Notes: generated from the letters alone by a model not told the origin. 64,000 nucleotides of DNA from Corynebacterium simulans (GCF_001586215.1 NZ_CP014634.1:62001-126000), one strand, 5' to 3'. Shown: positions 15,474-24,701, counted from the first letter of the stretch. Numbers and translations are program-made.

Positions 15474-16355
15474 ATGACTGATTTGCCCCACACCCCGCCC
15501 CAAGAATCACCGCAGGGCGCTCCTCATGGCGCGCCGCTGCTGCTTGACGACGCCACCTTCGGCACCATCGCACGCTTTGTTCCGGTCGCAGGCTCGACCA
15601 CCGCGACCGACTGGGTAGAGATTGCGGCCCTGGCTCAAGATTTGGCCGATGGGAATGTGTACTTGACAGAAGGCGCCGCACTGGAGCTACGCGGCGTGCA
15701 TGATCAGCAAGAGCTGTTGGAGCGCGTTAGCGCCCCGGGTTTGCTGGCAGGTACTAAGCCGGTGCTGGCCTCTCCTCTATCTGCCGCTGCTCGTGCCGTG
15801 GCACGCGATATCGCAGCAGTAGTAGAAAGCTTGGATGCTGCGGCAAACCTGCGCCTCGGAGTCGACGGCGGCCACGGCGACATCCTGTACGAGGGGCTGG
15901 ACTTTGGTGCGATGCTGGAGGGCGAAAATAGCGCGCGCCTGATTAAAGGCGGCGCACTAGATAAAGATGTTTTCAGCATCGAGGAGCTAGTGCCAGCCCT
16001 AGTCCAGGCGCTGGAAGAAAGCGATACCCTTTCAGCTACCGTGGCGCATGGCTCCGGCAATGCCCAACACGACCGTGGGGCTTTTGAAGGCGAGCGGCCA
16101 GCGCTGCCAATTGGTTGGCTGGCTGAGCATACTCGCGAAGGAATCGTGGACCTTGGCGCGGGCCTACACAAAGGAATCATCCCGGCAGAGTTTGCGGATC
16201 TGATTGGTCGTCTCGATGTCCCGATTACCGTCACCCCGTGGCAGGGACTTATCTTCCACGACATCGCGGAAGGCGATGCCGAAGTGGTCCTGCGTGTTCT
16301 TGCGCCACGCGGGTTCATCTTCGACATCAATTCGCCGCATCTCTACAGCTTTTAA
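15474..16355 (+). CDS. CobG-like (precorrin-3B synthase-like) protein without Fe-S ligands
   Basis: 293 aa. It resembles CobG and other nitrite/sulfite-reductase-type ferredoxin repeats: GNVYLTEGAALELRGVHD (half-domain 1), VLASPLSAAAR, LRLGVDGGHGD, then VPITVTPWQGLIFHDI and VLAPRGFIFDINSPHLYSF at the end. CobG family members continue after the NSPW-like motif with a cysteine-rich segment binding the 4Fe-4S cluster. Here translation stops exactly there, and the whole protein contains no cysteine. Catalysis as precorrin-3B synthase is therefore unlikely. TAAGAT (15461-15466) plus 7 nt fixes ATG 15474. No other cobalamin genes are nearby. Confidence 0.75.
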   Translation: MTDLPHTPPQESPQGAPHGAPLLLDDATFGTIARFVPVAGSTTATDWVEIAALAQDLADGNVYLTEGAALELRGVHDQQELLERVSAPGLLAGTKPVLASPLSAAARAVARDIAAVVESLDAAANLRLGVDGGHGDILYEGLDFGAMLEGENSARLIKGGALDKDVFSIEELVPALVQALEESDTLSATVAHGSGNAQHDRGAFEGERPALPIGWLAEHTREGIVDLGAGLHKGIIPAEFADLIGRLDVPITVTPWQGLIFHDIAEGDAEVVLRVLAPRGFIFDINSPHLYSF

Positions 16356-16425
16356 GCGCGCCTATTGGCCACGCAGTTTGGCTTGGCTACAAGCTAAACT
16401 CGGCAGTCAATTCTCAACGCTGCGT

Positions 16426-17178
16426 CTAACGCGGCATATGCCGCCAGATAGGACGTGGTACAAGCCGCATGACCCATGCCAGAGCCTGCAAAGCGCGAGG
16501 AATCCAAAGCGTGCGGCTGCGAGGCATGCGGCCTTCATCTGCCGTGATGGAATCCACGACGGCGTCTGCCACGACGTCGGGAGTCACTGATAACGGCGCC
16601 GGCTTCATACCAGTGGTCATGGAGCCAATCACGAAGCCCGGGCGAGCAGTGATTAGCGCGAGCGGACCACCGTGCAAGCGATCTGCCAGTCCCTGGCAAA
16701 AGGCGTCTAGACCAGCCTTGGTGGAACCATAAACATAGTTCGCGCGGCGCGCGCGCCATCCGGCAATCGAAGAAAAAGCGACGATGTGTCCGGACTTCAT
16801 CTCATCAGCTAAGACCGTAAGCATGGACACCTGAGCGGCATAGTCCACCAGTGCGATATCGAATGCGTGTGCTTCGTCATGCTCCGCGCGTTCTTGCTCG
16901 CCCAAGATGCCGAACGCGACTACCGCCGTTTTGAGTTCTTCGCCCTCGCCAAGGCAGCGCTGCGCCGCGTGTACGAGGTCGCGATGCTTTTCTACCTGGG
17001 TGGCGTCGAAATCTAGCGTATGTACTTCGGTGGCACCCGCGGCGCGAAGCGTGGCGACGCGCTCGTCAAGGCCTTGCAGGCCACGGGCGGCCAGCACCAG
17101 TTCATTTCCCGGCGCAAGGCGCAGCGCAATCTCGCCGGCGATGTCGCTGCGACCGCCCAAGATCAAAACCCCTGCCAT
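16426..17178 (-). CDS. SDR-family oxidoreductase, DprE2-like
   Basis: 250 aa short-chain dehydrogenase. The cofactor motif is VLILGGRSDIAGEIA, the active site YVYGSTKAGLDAF (YxxxK) with a preceding SSIAGW serine. The GGRSDIA start and ARPGFVIGSMTTGM segment resemble DprE2, which with DprE1 epimerises decaprenyl-phosphoribose to the arabinose donor. No dprE1 is adjacent, and C. glutamicum is known to carry a DprE2 paralogue, so this may be the secondary copy. It follows pepQ directly (stop TAG then ATG), forming a two-gene operon. Confidence 0.78.
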   Translation of the reverse strand: MAGVLILGGRSDIAGEIALRLAPGNELVLAARGLQGLDERVATLRAAGATEVHTLDFDATQVEKHRDLVHAAQRCLGEGEELKTAVVAFGILGEQERAEHDEAHAFDIALVDYAAQVSMLTVLADEMKSGHIVAFSSIAGWRARRANYVYGSTKAGLDAFCQGLADRLHGGPLALITARPGFVIGSMTTGMKPAPLSVTPDVVADAVVDSITADEGRMPRSRTLWIPRALQALAWVMRLVPRPIWRHMPR

Positions 17179-18363
17179 CTAGCGCAGCTCCCGCGGAGCC
17201 TTGTTCAGGGACTCGTAACCATCCGCAGTGGTGTAAACGATGTCCTCCAAGCGCATGCCCCATTTGCCCGGAATGTAGATGCCCGGCTCAATGGAAAAGG
17301 CCATGCCTTCCTCCAGCACGAGCTCGTTGCCTTCCATGATGAAAGGCTCCTCGTGAGTGGAAAGCCCAATGCCGTGACCGGTGCGATGGGTGTAGTACTC
17401 GCCATAGCCCGCCTCTTCGATGATGGAGCGGGTGGCGCGGTCTACATCCTGCGCGGTGGCACCGGGCTTGGCCGCAGCGCGGCCGGCAGCCTGGGCACGC
17501 TCCAGCACTGAATAAGCTTTCTGGAAGTCCTGCGGTGCCGCGGAAACGTCGCCGCCGACGACGTAGGTGCGGGTGGTGTCGGAGTGGTAACCGGACGGCA
17601 AGGTTCCTCCGATGTCGACGACCACCGGCTCGCCTTCAGTGAGCACGCGGTCGCCGTAGTCATAATGCGGGTTCGCGCCATTCGGGCCAGAACCAACGAT
17701 GATGAAGTCGATCTCGACATGCTCGCGCAGGATCAGCTCACGCAGATCAGCGGCGACGTCGGCCTCGGTGCGGCCAGGCTGAAGCAGCTCCGGCACGGCG
17801 TTATGCACGGCGTCGATAGCCGAGCCCGCCTTGGCCAGCTCCTTGATCTCGGCGTCATCCTTGCGGGTGAAAAGCTCAGCCAAAGCGTAGGTGGCTAGTA
17901 CGTACTGCGGTTGCGCAGAAGAATTGGCGCGCAGCTTATCCTGCAAGCGCAGCACATGATCGGCAGTCAGGGAGGCGCCCAGCGCAATAGTGGGCGCCTT
18001 GTTCCCTTTGTCCCCTGTGCTTTCAGAGCCTTCCTGCTGCTGTGCAAAGGAATCGCAGGCCAGCGCATAGGGATTTTCGCCATCTTGCCAGCCGCGCAGT
18101 TCGATGCCCAGCTCCGCGACAGGAGAAGCATTCAGCGTCTCAATATCGGTTGCAGGGGCAACGATGAAAGGCGCGGCGTCCGGGCGCAAGACCAGTGCGG
18201 TCAGGCGTTCGTGGGAAGAAACCCACGAGCCGGTGAGGTAGGCAAAGTCTGCGCCGGTACCGAGAATAAGGAGGTCAATCCCCTTTTCTGCGGCGACTTC
18301 TTGCGCATGCTTAAGACGCTGCGCGTAGACCGAAACGGGAAAAGCAACTTGTGAATCAGACAT
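17179..18363 (-). CDS. pepQ: Xaa-Pro dipeptidase / aminopeptidase P-like M24 peptidase
   Basis: 394 aa cytoplasmic metallopeptidase cleaving X-Pro bonds. The M24 pita-bread metal ligands are VVDIGGTLPSGYHSDTTRT (two Asp), HRTGHGIGLSTHE (His), FSIEPGIY (Glu) and GMRLEDIVYT (Glu). The creatinase-like N-terminal domain precedes them. An in-frame upstream extension to 18510 is antisense to nothing conserved; ATG 18363 is preceded by TAGGCT (18371-18376) at 7 nt, so a leaderless start is favoured. Upstream neighbour helY ends 24 bp away in the same direction. Confidence 0.92.
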   Translation of the reverse strand: MSDSQVAFPVSVYAQRLKHAQEVAAEKGIDLLILGTGADFAYLTGSWVSSHERLTALVLRPDAAPFIVAPATDIETLNASPVAELGIELRGWQDGENPYALACDSFAQQQEGSESTGDKGNKAPTIALGASLTADHVLRLQDKLRANSSAQPQYVLATYALAELFTRKDDAEIKELAKAGSAIDAVHNAVPELLQPGRTEADVAADLRELILREHVEIDFIIVGSGPNGANPHYDYGDRVLTEGEPVVVDIGGTLPSGYHSDTTRTYVVGGDVSAAPQDFQKAYSVLERAQAAGRAAAKPGATAQDVDRATRSIIEEAGYGEYYTHRTGHGIGLSTHEEPFIMEGNELVLEEGMAFSIEPGIYIPGKWGMRLEDIVYTTADGYESLNKAPRELR

Positions 18364-18386
18364 GCCCTCGAGCCTACCTTTTTGGA

Positions 18387-21200
18387 TTAAGCTCCAATTG
18401 CCACAACGCCGCGCTGAATCGCATCCATAGCCCTGCGGGCATTGCGGCGAATATCTTCCTCGTAGCCCGTCTTCGCAATCTGCTGGAGCATATCGACCAT
18501 CTGGCGGCACCAGCGCACGAAATCACCTGGAGTAAGCTCCGCACCGGCCTCGTTGGCTGCTGCCATGCAGTAGCCCAGCGGTGCGCCCGCGGCCCACTGG
18601 TGGATGGCGAGCGCAAAGCCGGCCTCAGGCTCGCGAGTGCGCGGCAGGTTGTGGCGTGCTTCGTCTGCGATGAGCTCAGTGTAGATGCGGTAGGTTGCCT
18701 CCATCGCATCGGCCATCGCCTCCGTTGCAGCCTCCGGCTCACCGCGGGTCTCCTTGCGGTTTTCGAAGACACACAGCGAAGCCACGCCCGCGAGCTCCGC
18801 GGGATCCAACTCGTTCCAGATACCGCGCTTGAGGCACTGCGCGACTAGTAGGTCGGATTCGCTGTGGATTTGTGCAAGGCGCTCGCCCTCGTCGGTGATA
18901 ACGGGGGTACGTTCTGCGCCAAGGCCTTCGAACTCCACATAGTCCATCTCTGAAAGTAGGTCTACGATGCGGCTGAAGGTCTTGCCCAAGGTGTCGGTGG
19001 CGCGCTCGATACGAGCGTTGACCTTCTCGAGGTCACGTTCACGGCGGGCAAGCTTCTGAGCCAGGCCTGCGAGCTGCTCGCGGTCCGTGGCCGGCCACGC
19101 ATGCGCTGGGTGTTGGCGAATAGCGTCGCGCAACTGACCGACCTTTTTATTTGGTCGGTTGCGCGGCTCCAAACGCATCTTCTTCGGGCGGTCATAGTGG
19201 TTGCGCTTGAAGGAATCCTGCACGAACTTGGTGTTGCGACGGGGATTCTTCTGCACTGGGCGCGGCAGCTTCATACGCCCGACCACAATCGGCGGGTTGT
19301 TGATCCCGGAGGCGTCGATGCGACCGGACCAGCCGGTTTCAGTAGTCACCCAAGGGCGCGGATCGGTAGCCTGGTTTGCCGGGGTGACCACCACGGCCAA
19401 GATTGGGCGCTTTTTGCCTGCGATAGCAATGACTTCACCGACTTGCAGGCGGGCGAGCATCACCGTGACTTCTTGGTTGCGTTGTGCGGTGTTGTTCGCG
19501 TGCGCGGCTTTTTCTTCTTCGGTGAGCTTGCGGCGCAAACGGATATAGTCCATGAGCACCTCGGCCGGGTCCTCCCCGTCACGCGCCGGCGGTGCTAGAG
19601 CATCGATGGCGTCGTCAAGCTGATTGCGAAGCTCGCGTACGCGGTGCTCTGCCTTTTCTACCTCGCGGGTCTCCTCCACCACTGAGCCGTCTGCCTGGAA
19701 CTGTGCAAAGGACTTTTCCAGCAGGCGCAGCGATTCCTCGAAGCCCAGCATGCCGAGCAGGTTGATGGCCATGTTGTAGCCCGGCGTAAAGGTGGAAATG
19801 AGCGGGTAGGTACGCGTGGAGGCAAGACCTGCGACGGCGTGCGGATCCATCGCTGGCGCCCATTGCACCACCGCATTGCCTATGGTGTCGATGCCACGAC
19901 GGCCCGCGCGGCCAGTCAGCTGCGTGTACTGGCCCGGGGTGAGATCGACGTGCGCCTCGCCGTTGAATTTGATCAGTTTTTCTAGCACCACAGTACGGGC
20001 CGGCATGTTGATGCCCAGCGCCAGGGTTTCCGTGGCGAATACCGCGCGCACGAGACCTTTAACGAAGAGCTCTTCAACGATGTGGCGGAAAGCCGGCAGC
20101 ATGCCCGCGTGGTGGGCGGCAAATCCTCGCGACAGCGCTTCGCGCCAACGCTTGAAGTCAAGCACCTGGAGATCTTCTTCCGGAATGCCTTCTACGCCGG
20201 CATCGATAATCGCCTTGATCTCCTCGGACTCTTCCTGAGTGGTCAACACCATGCGGCTGCGCAGGCATTGATAGAGCGCGCCGTCGCAGCCAGCACGGGA
20301 AAAGATGAAGGTAATTGCCGGCAGCATGTCCATTCCTTGGAGCACCTGAAGGGTTTCCGGCCTGCCGAGCGGACGATACCGGTCTTGGGATCGGGCATTG
20401 CCAGAGCGGCCGCGCTTATCGCGGCTTCCGCCGTGTCCGCCACCCTTGTGGCGAGCGCGGCTGCGAAAACCTGCACGGTCGTTGCCAGCCGTCTTGCCGT
20501 CGTCACTATCGCCGGCTTCAAGGCGCCGGATGCGGCGCGCTAGTTCGGCGTTTACCTGTCCCTCAGTCTCTGGCTCGAAGAACGGATAGACCTTGCGGCC
20601 AATCATCATCCATTGGTCGAGCGGAACTGGACGGTGCTCAGAGACGATGACGGTGGTATCTCCGCGTACGGTAGACAGCCACTCACCGAACTCCTCCGAG
20701 TTAGAAACCGTGGCTGACAGACCGATGATGGATACGCTTTCATCAAGGTTGAGGATGACTTCTTCCCAGACCGCACCACGAGAGGCATCGGCCAGGAAGT
20801 GGATCTCGTCCATGACAACGTGGCTAAGCCGCTCCAAGGCTCCGGACTCGGCGTAGATCATGTTGCGCAGAACTTCGGTGGTCATCACCAAGATTTCCGC
20901 GCCGGAATTGATGGAGACATCGCCAGTTAGAAGCCCCACAGCATCCTCGCCGTGGGCAGCTACGAGATCGTGGTATTTCTGATTGCTTAGCGCTTTAATC
21001 GGCGTGGTGTAGAAACAGCGAGTGCCGCGCGAAAGCGCCAGGGAAACTGCAAACTCACCGACGATGGTCTTACCCGCGCCAGTAGGCGCGCAGACCAGCA
21101 CGCCGTGGTCATCTTCAACCGCACGGCAACCTTCCACCTGGAAGTCATCGAGGGGGTGGCTAAGTTCTGCGCGAAAGGTATCCAGGTGCATGGAAGTCAT
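18387..21200 (-). CDS. helY: Ski2-like DExH helicase HelY
   Basis: 937 aa. The N-terminal helicase core has APTGAGKT (Walker A), TTPIKALSNQKY, VVMDEIHFLAD (DEIH) and LSATVSN; the second RecA domain has ETLALGINMPA and QLTGRAGRRG. The Ski2/Mtr4-type winged-helix and C-terminal DSHCT-like helical domain follow. The actinobacterial family is a presumed 3'-5' RNA helicase. Residues about 232-280 form a basic Gly/Arg/Ser-rich insertion (GGGHGGSRDKRGRSG). I take ATG 21200: TAGCCT lies 8 nt upstream, and the ORF could extend only to a TTG three codons earlier. Twenty-one nt downstream of tatC. Confidence 0.92.
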   Translation of the reverse strand: MTSMHLDTFRAELSHPLDDFQVEGCRAVEDDHGVLVCAPTGAGKTIVGEFAVSLALSRGTRCFYTTPIKALSNQKYHDLVAAHGEDAVGLLTGDVSINSGAEILVMTTEVLRNMIYAESGALERLSHVVMDEIHFLADASRGAVWEEVILNLDESVSIIGLSATVSNSEEFGEWLSTVRGDTTVIVSEHRPVPLDQWMMIGRKVYPFFEPETEGQVNAELARRIRRLEAGDSDDGKTAGNDRAGFRSRARHKGGGHGGSRDKRGRSGNARSQDRYRPLGRPETLQVLQGMDMLPAITFIFSRAGCDGALYQCLRSRMVLTTQEESEEIKAIIDAGVEGIPEEDLQVLDFKRWREALSRGFAAHHAGMLPAFRHIVEELFVKGLVRAVFATETLALGINMPARTVVLEKLIKFNGEAHVDLTPGQYTQLTGRAGRRGIDTIGNAVVQWAPAMDPHAVAGLASTRTYPLISTFTPGYNMAINLLGMLGFEESLRLLEKSFAQFQADGSVVEETREVEKAEHRVRELRNQLDDAIDALAPPARDGEDPAEVLMDYIRLRRKLTEEEKAAHANNTAQRNQEVTVMLARLQVGEVIAIAGKKRPILAVVVTPANQATDPRPWVTTETGWSGRIDASGINNPPIVVGRMKLPRPVQKNPRRNTKFVQDSFKRNHYDRPKKMRLEPRNRPNKKVGQLRDAIRQHPAHAWPATDREQLAGLAQKLARRERDLEKVNARIERATDTLGKTFSRIVDLLSEMDYVEFEGLGAERTPVITDEGERLAQIHSESDLLVAQCLKRGIWNELDPAELAGVASLCVFENRKETRGEPEAATEAMADAMEATYRIYTELIADEARHNLPRTREPEAGFALAIHQWAAGAPLGYCMAAANEAGAELTPGDFVRWCRQMVDMLQQIAKTGYEEDIRRNARRAMDAIQRGVVAIGA

Positions 21201-21221
21201 AAGCACCAAGGCTACCTGTTG

Positions 21222-22283
21222 CTACAACACATCGTCGAAGAAGCTCGCGTTATTGTTCGGTGCCGACTGAGAGTTGGGAATTGATGGCTGTGAAGCCTGC
21301 GTGGGACGGGTTTGCTGCGGTGCGGCAATCGGGGTCGGAGCCGAGACTGCGGAGGCGCCGCCAATGCCGCTGGCTTGGGTATTAAGCGGTGAGGCTGTCT
21401 CGTCGTCCAAGTCCAACCACTCGGGGCGTTCGCGTTTGCGGCGCCTATCGTTGATGCGGCAGAACTGGAATGCAAGCTCTACGAGCAAGCACAGCGAGCC
21501 AGCGAGCACCAGCATCGAGAACGGATCCTGGCCAGGCGTCATAAACGCGGCAAAAATCATAATCAACACGATGATGATGCGGCGCTTGTCCTTAACGTGC
21601 TCGTACCGCAGGATGCCCAACAGGTTCAAAGCAACAACGAGCAACGGGATTTCGAAGCTGACACCGAAGATAATGAGCAAACCGAGCAAGAAACGATAAT
21701 AGTCCCCACCAGTCAACGCTGCGGTCTGGAATTCCTCACCAATGCCCATGAGGAATTCAAGGCCAACCGACAGAATGAAGTAAGCAAGAACTGCACCGGC
21801 AACGAAAAGAATCACCGCGATAGCGACGAAGCTAAAAGTAAAGCGGCGCTCATTCTTATGCAGGCCAGGAACAATGAAGGCCCAGATTTGGTAGAGCCAC
21901 ACCGGCGAAGACAGCACGGCACCCGCTAGGGCGCCCACCTTAACTCGCAGCATCAGCATCTCGAACGGGGTGGTTGCCAAAAGGCGGCACTCTCCGTCCG
22001 CGGTAAAGGACACGCGCTTTTCTTCCGGAAGCGAACAATAAGGTCCGCGCAGAATCTCACCGAGCGGTGGCATGTTAAACGGTGCCTGTTGATACCAAAT
22101 GAAACCGACGATGGTTCCTACCACCAGCGCAAGCAAGGAGATGACAATGCGGCGGCGCAACTCTTGCAGGTGCTGGACGAGCGTCATCTCCCCCAACGGG
22201 TTCTTTTTTGCCTTGCGTTGCGCGCGCAAACGCGCAAGTGCGCTCGCGGGCTTCGCGGCTTTCGCAGGAGAATTCTTCGGCAT
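21222..22283 (-). CDS. tatC: Sec-independent protein translocase TatC
   Basis: 353 aa. TatC is the polytopic receptor for twin-arginine signal peptides. The conserved N-terminal cytoplasmic motif MTLVQHLQELRRRIVIS is followed by six membrane helices, with KNERRFTFSFVAIA and the FGVSFEIPLLVVAL region typical of the family. The last about 80 residues (Asp/Ser/Thr/Gln/Pro-rich) are a long disordered cytoplasmic tail. The gene lies 85 bp after tatA with a terminator in between, so TatC level may be set by read-through. Confidence 0.95.
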   Translation of the reverse strand: MPKNSPAKAAKPASALARLRAQRKAKKNPLGEMTLVQHLQELRRRIVISLLALVVGTIVGFIWYQQAPFNMPPLGEILRGPYCSLPEEKRVSFTADGECRLLATTPFEMLMLRVKVGALAGAVLSSPVWLYQIWAFIVPGLHKNERRFTFSFVAIAVILFVAGAVLAYFILSVGLEFLMGIGEEFQTAALTGGDYYRFLLGLLIIFGVSFEIPLLVVALNLLGILRYEHVKDKRRIIIVLIMIFAAFMTPGQDPFSMLVLAGSLCLLVELAFQFCRINDRRRKRERPEWLDLDDETASPLNTQASGIGGASAVSAPTPIAAPQQTRPTQASQPSIPNSQSAPNNNASFFDDVL

Positions 22284-22306
22284 TGTTTAAAAGGATGCTT
22301 TCACAT

Positions 22307-22348
22307 AAAAAGGCGAACACCGAACCTCAGCTGAGGCTGGAGTTCGCC
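22307..22348 (-). terminator. Terminator/attenuator between tatA and tatC
   Basis: On the minus strand, outer arm GGCGAAC / GTTCGCC (22342-22348 with 22312-22318) encloses a palindrome CCTCAGCTGAGG and is followed by TTTTTATG. It sits inside the tatA-tatC transcription unit, 24 bp before the tatC start. Confidence 0.8.
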
Positions 22349-22368
22349 GTGGTTGCTAGGCCTAGTGA

Positions 22369-22632
22369 TTAGTTAGCGTTGCCGCCGTTTGGCTGGGCCT
22401 GGCCTGGCTGCGAAGAGGTACCGTTCCAGAACTCCTCGTCGGACTGCTTAGCGGCAGAAATCTGGTTTGGCTCCTGCTTTGGCTGGTTTTCCTGGTGCAT
22501 CTCGTTTACTTCAGACTTGAAGATGCGCATGGAGCGGCCCATCGAACGAGCCAGCTCCGGCAGCTTGGTAGCGCCGAACAGAAGCAAAACGACAAGCAGA
22601 ATAGCTAGAATTTCCCAAGGTCCCAGGCTCAT
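22369..22632 (-). CDS. tatA: Sec-independent protein translocase TatA
   Basis: 87 aa. TatA forms the Tat pore. A single N-terminal membrane helix (WEILAILLVVLLLFGATKLPELARSMG) contains the conserved Phe-Gly hinge and is followed by an amphipathic helix (SMRIFKSEVNEMH) and a Gln/Asn/Pro-rich tail. ATG 22632 has AGAGGA upstream. Upstream are the WYL regulators pafB/pafC; downstream a terminator-like hairpin precedes tatC. Confidence 0.95.
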   Translation of the reverse strand: MSLGPWEILAILLVVLLLFGATKLPELARSMGRSMRIFKSEVNEMHQENQPKQEPNQISAAKQSDEEFWNGTSSQPGQAQPNGGNAN

Positions 22633-22709
22633 GGGTTCCTCTTTCTTTTCAGATTATTGGTGTGGGGCGGCAGTTTTAAAAAGCAACCGCCTTCTGAACT
22701 TACGAACGG

Positions 22710-23666
22710 CTATTTAGTATAACCGCCCAGTGCCGCTAGACGGCGATCTGTAATCGCCTTCACGAGCGAATCCGGGCTGGTGACCCGCACTCTATCAGCT
22801 TGGCTTAACGCGAAACGAATAAACCACTCCTCCGATCCAATCGCCATCGTTGCAGCTACGTAGCCATTTTTTAACGTCTCGCCCAAGTCAATGTCGTGCT
22901 GTTCTGCTAACCATGTGAATTCTGGGTGAATCTCTAATGTCGCTTTCTTGGCGTGTCGCATGGCAAAGGGCTGCTCGGGATCGAAGTCAAGTTCCCGCAG
23001 GTGGGGGTAGGCCTTTTCAGCAAGCGTCTCGACCTCCTGAATGCGGTCCAAGCGAAAGGTGCGATGCGCTTTTTTCGATTCCTCCCACGCAACGAGGTAT
23101 GGCTCGGATTCATAGATAAAGATGCGCGCAGGATCCACTGTGCGTTCTTTTTCCTGGTTGCTGGAGGCGGACCAATATTTAAAGCGCACGCGGTGCCGCT
23201 TATCGACGGCGCTTGCTAGCGTGGCCTGGACTTGAGACTCATGTGGATCGGTATCCGCGAGAGAGTCATAGATAGCTGCTGTCTTTTCATCCATAATCTC
23301 CCGCAGCTTTGCGGCTGCTGACTTAACGGCCTCGGTATCGATGAGGCCAGGCATGGCCTCGAGGCTTTCGAGGGTGAGCAAAAGCGCACCGGCTTCCGTC
23401 GGAGTAAGCCGCAGCGCCTGCGTTAAGCCTTGGTCATTGTAGATTTGGATGCCGTCGCGATAATCGAAGGACAGGTCGATCAGGTCTTCGGTGTGACGGC
23501 CTACGCCTGAGCAAAAGAGGCGATCCACCGCGTCTTTAAGCTCCGCCGGCGTCATACCAAGGTCGGTGGCGGCTTCCATCGGGGTTTGGCCCGGATGATT
23601 GCGAAAGTACGGGATCAGGTTTAAAGAGCGTACTAGCGCTTGCAACTTCTGCGAACCATCAGCCAT
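22710..23666 (-). CDS. pafC: WYL-domain transcriptional regulator PafC
   Basis: 318 aa. N-terminal winged-helix segment (NLIPYFRNHPGQTPMEAATDLGM) is followed by a WYL domain (RVRFKYWSASSNQEKERTV..PARIFIYESEPYLVAWEES) and a WCX C-terminal extension. In mycobacteria PafB and PafC form a heterodimer that activates the LexA-independent DNA-damage response, sensing ssDNA through the WYL domains. Starts 2 nt after pafB stops, so the pair is co-translated. Confidence 0.88.
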   Translation of the reverse strand: MADGSQKLQALVRSLNLIPYFRNHPGQTPMEAATDLGMTPAELKDAVDRLFCSGVGRHTEDLIDLSFDYRDGIQIYNDQGLTQALRLTPTEAGALLLTLESLEAMPGLIDTEAVKSAAAKLREIMDEKTAAIYDSLADTDPHESQVQATLASAVDKRHRVRFKYWSASSNQEKERTVDPARIFIYESEPYLVAWEESKKAHRTFRLDRIQEVETLAEKAYPHLRELDFDPEQPFAMRHAKKATLEIHPEFTWLAEQHDIDLGETLKNGYVAATMAIGSEEWFIRFALSQADRVRVTSPDSLVKAITDRRLAALGGYTK

Positions 23667-23668
23667 GG

Positions 23669-24667
23669 CTACTCCCCTCCTTCCAGTGCGGCCTCATCTG
23701 TGACGCCGAGTGGCGCACTCAGCAGCTTAATTATCGCCTCGCGTACCTCTGCAGGTTCCTTAACCTCCACCTCGGGCGCATAACTTGCTGCTATTCGCAC
23801 GAGCCAATCCTTATCCACGCCGCGCATCTCCACGATTCCATCATCGCGTCGTACACCTGCTGCTTCCAGCTCCCGGGCACCGCCTTCAGGAATCGCCACC
23901 AGCGCATCGACGCGCTGACCGCGCTTAAGCGTGTCTACCACCAGCTCTTGCAGTGGCTTGGGGGCAACAAGGTGGGTTGCCTCCTGCCGGGAACGTTTCA
24001 CATTATCGATGCGAGTGGCGCGAAATACGCGAGGGGCTTGTCTGTCGACGTCCCAGCCCACGAGGTAAACGCGGCTGTCATGGTTGACTAATCCCCACGG
24101 ATCCATAGTGCGCCGGACTGCCGGCGCGGAAGGCCGCGCGTAGTAATCGAAGCTGATACGCAACCCCTTACGCACGGCCGTCAGCACTGCGGTGGTTACC
24201 TCAGGGCTAATGCGGGTGATGTCGTTAACCGCAACGTAGACCGGCGCGCCGCTGAGATCCCTTGAGGCGCCCGAGGCGGCAATCTTGGTCCAAGCAGACA
24301 GCGTGAAATCGCTGAGTCCGCCCGGCTTGCCGATGCCGCCGGCTACGCCCAACACCATCGCTTCCTCTGGGGTGAAGTGGACCGGAGGAAGTTGGTATTC
24401 CTCCTGGTTAAGACGATAGGTCGAGCCAAATTCACCACTGGTATGGACCACTGGCACGCCTGCGCGCTGGAGGGTGACGACGTCGCGCGCAAGCTGTTTT
24501 AGAAAGGCCTCGTCTCCGCGATCTTGGTAGCCTTCCACGTTCTTGCGGATCCAGGCTGCGCTGCGATCGGGACTGCCGCCGCCGTGGGCTGCGCCCTGCA
24601 GTGCAAAGGAAAGATTGGTCAATCTTTCAACGGCGGGGTCGCGTTTGCCTGGTTGAGGCTTCGCCAT
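23669..24667 (-). CDS. pafB: WYL-domain transcriptional regulator PafB
   Basis: 332 aa. Winged-helix N-terminal region (VERLTNLSFALQG), then WYL core (GLRISFDYYARPSAPAVRRTM..PWGLVNHDSRVYLVGWD) and C-terminal WCX region. It is the first of the paired WYL proteins after pafA, giving the conserved order pafA-pafB-pafC. Expected partner of PafC in DNA-damage-dependent transcription rather than in pupylation itself. ATG 24667 lies 34 nt after the pafA stop. Confidence 0.88.
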   Translation of the reverse strand: MAKPQPGKRDPAVERLTNLSFALQGAAHGGGSPDRSAAWIRKNVEGYQDRGDEAFLKQLARDVVTLQRAGVPVVHTSGEFGSTYRLNQEEYQLPPVHFTPEEAMVLGVAGGIGKPGGLSDFTLSAWTKIAASGASRDLSGAPVYVAVNDITRISPEVTTAVLTAVRKGLRISFDYYARPSAPAVRRTMDPWGLVNHDSRVYLVGWDVDRQAPRVFRATRIDNVKRSRQEATHLVAPKPLQELVVDTLKRGQRVDALVAIPEGGARELEAAGVRRDDGIVEMRGVDKDWLVRIAASYAPEVEVKEPAEVREAIIKLLSAPLGVTDEAALEGGE

Positions 24668-24701
24668 AGGCCCGTGTGCTCCTTAAAGGCAATAGGTAAA
24701 T

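Noticed and set aside
16356..16425. Possible continuation of CobG after the stop
   Set aside because: No frame of this short gap encodes the expected cysteine motif, so a simple frameshift or sequencing error does not explain the truncation.
18364..18510. 49-codon N-terminal extension of pepQ
   Set aside because: Lies inside the helY 3' coding region and contains the pepQ -10; the family begins near the ATG at 18363.
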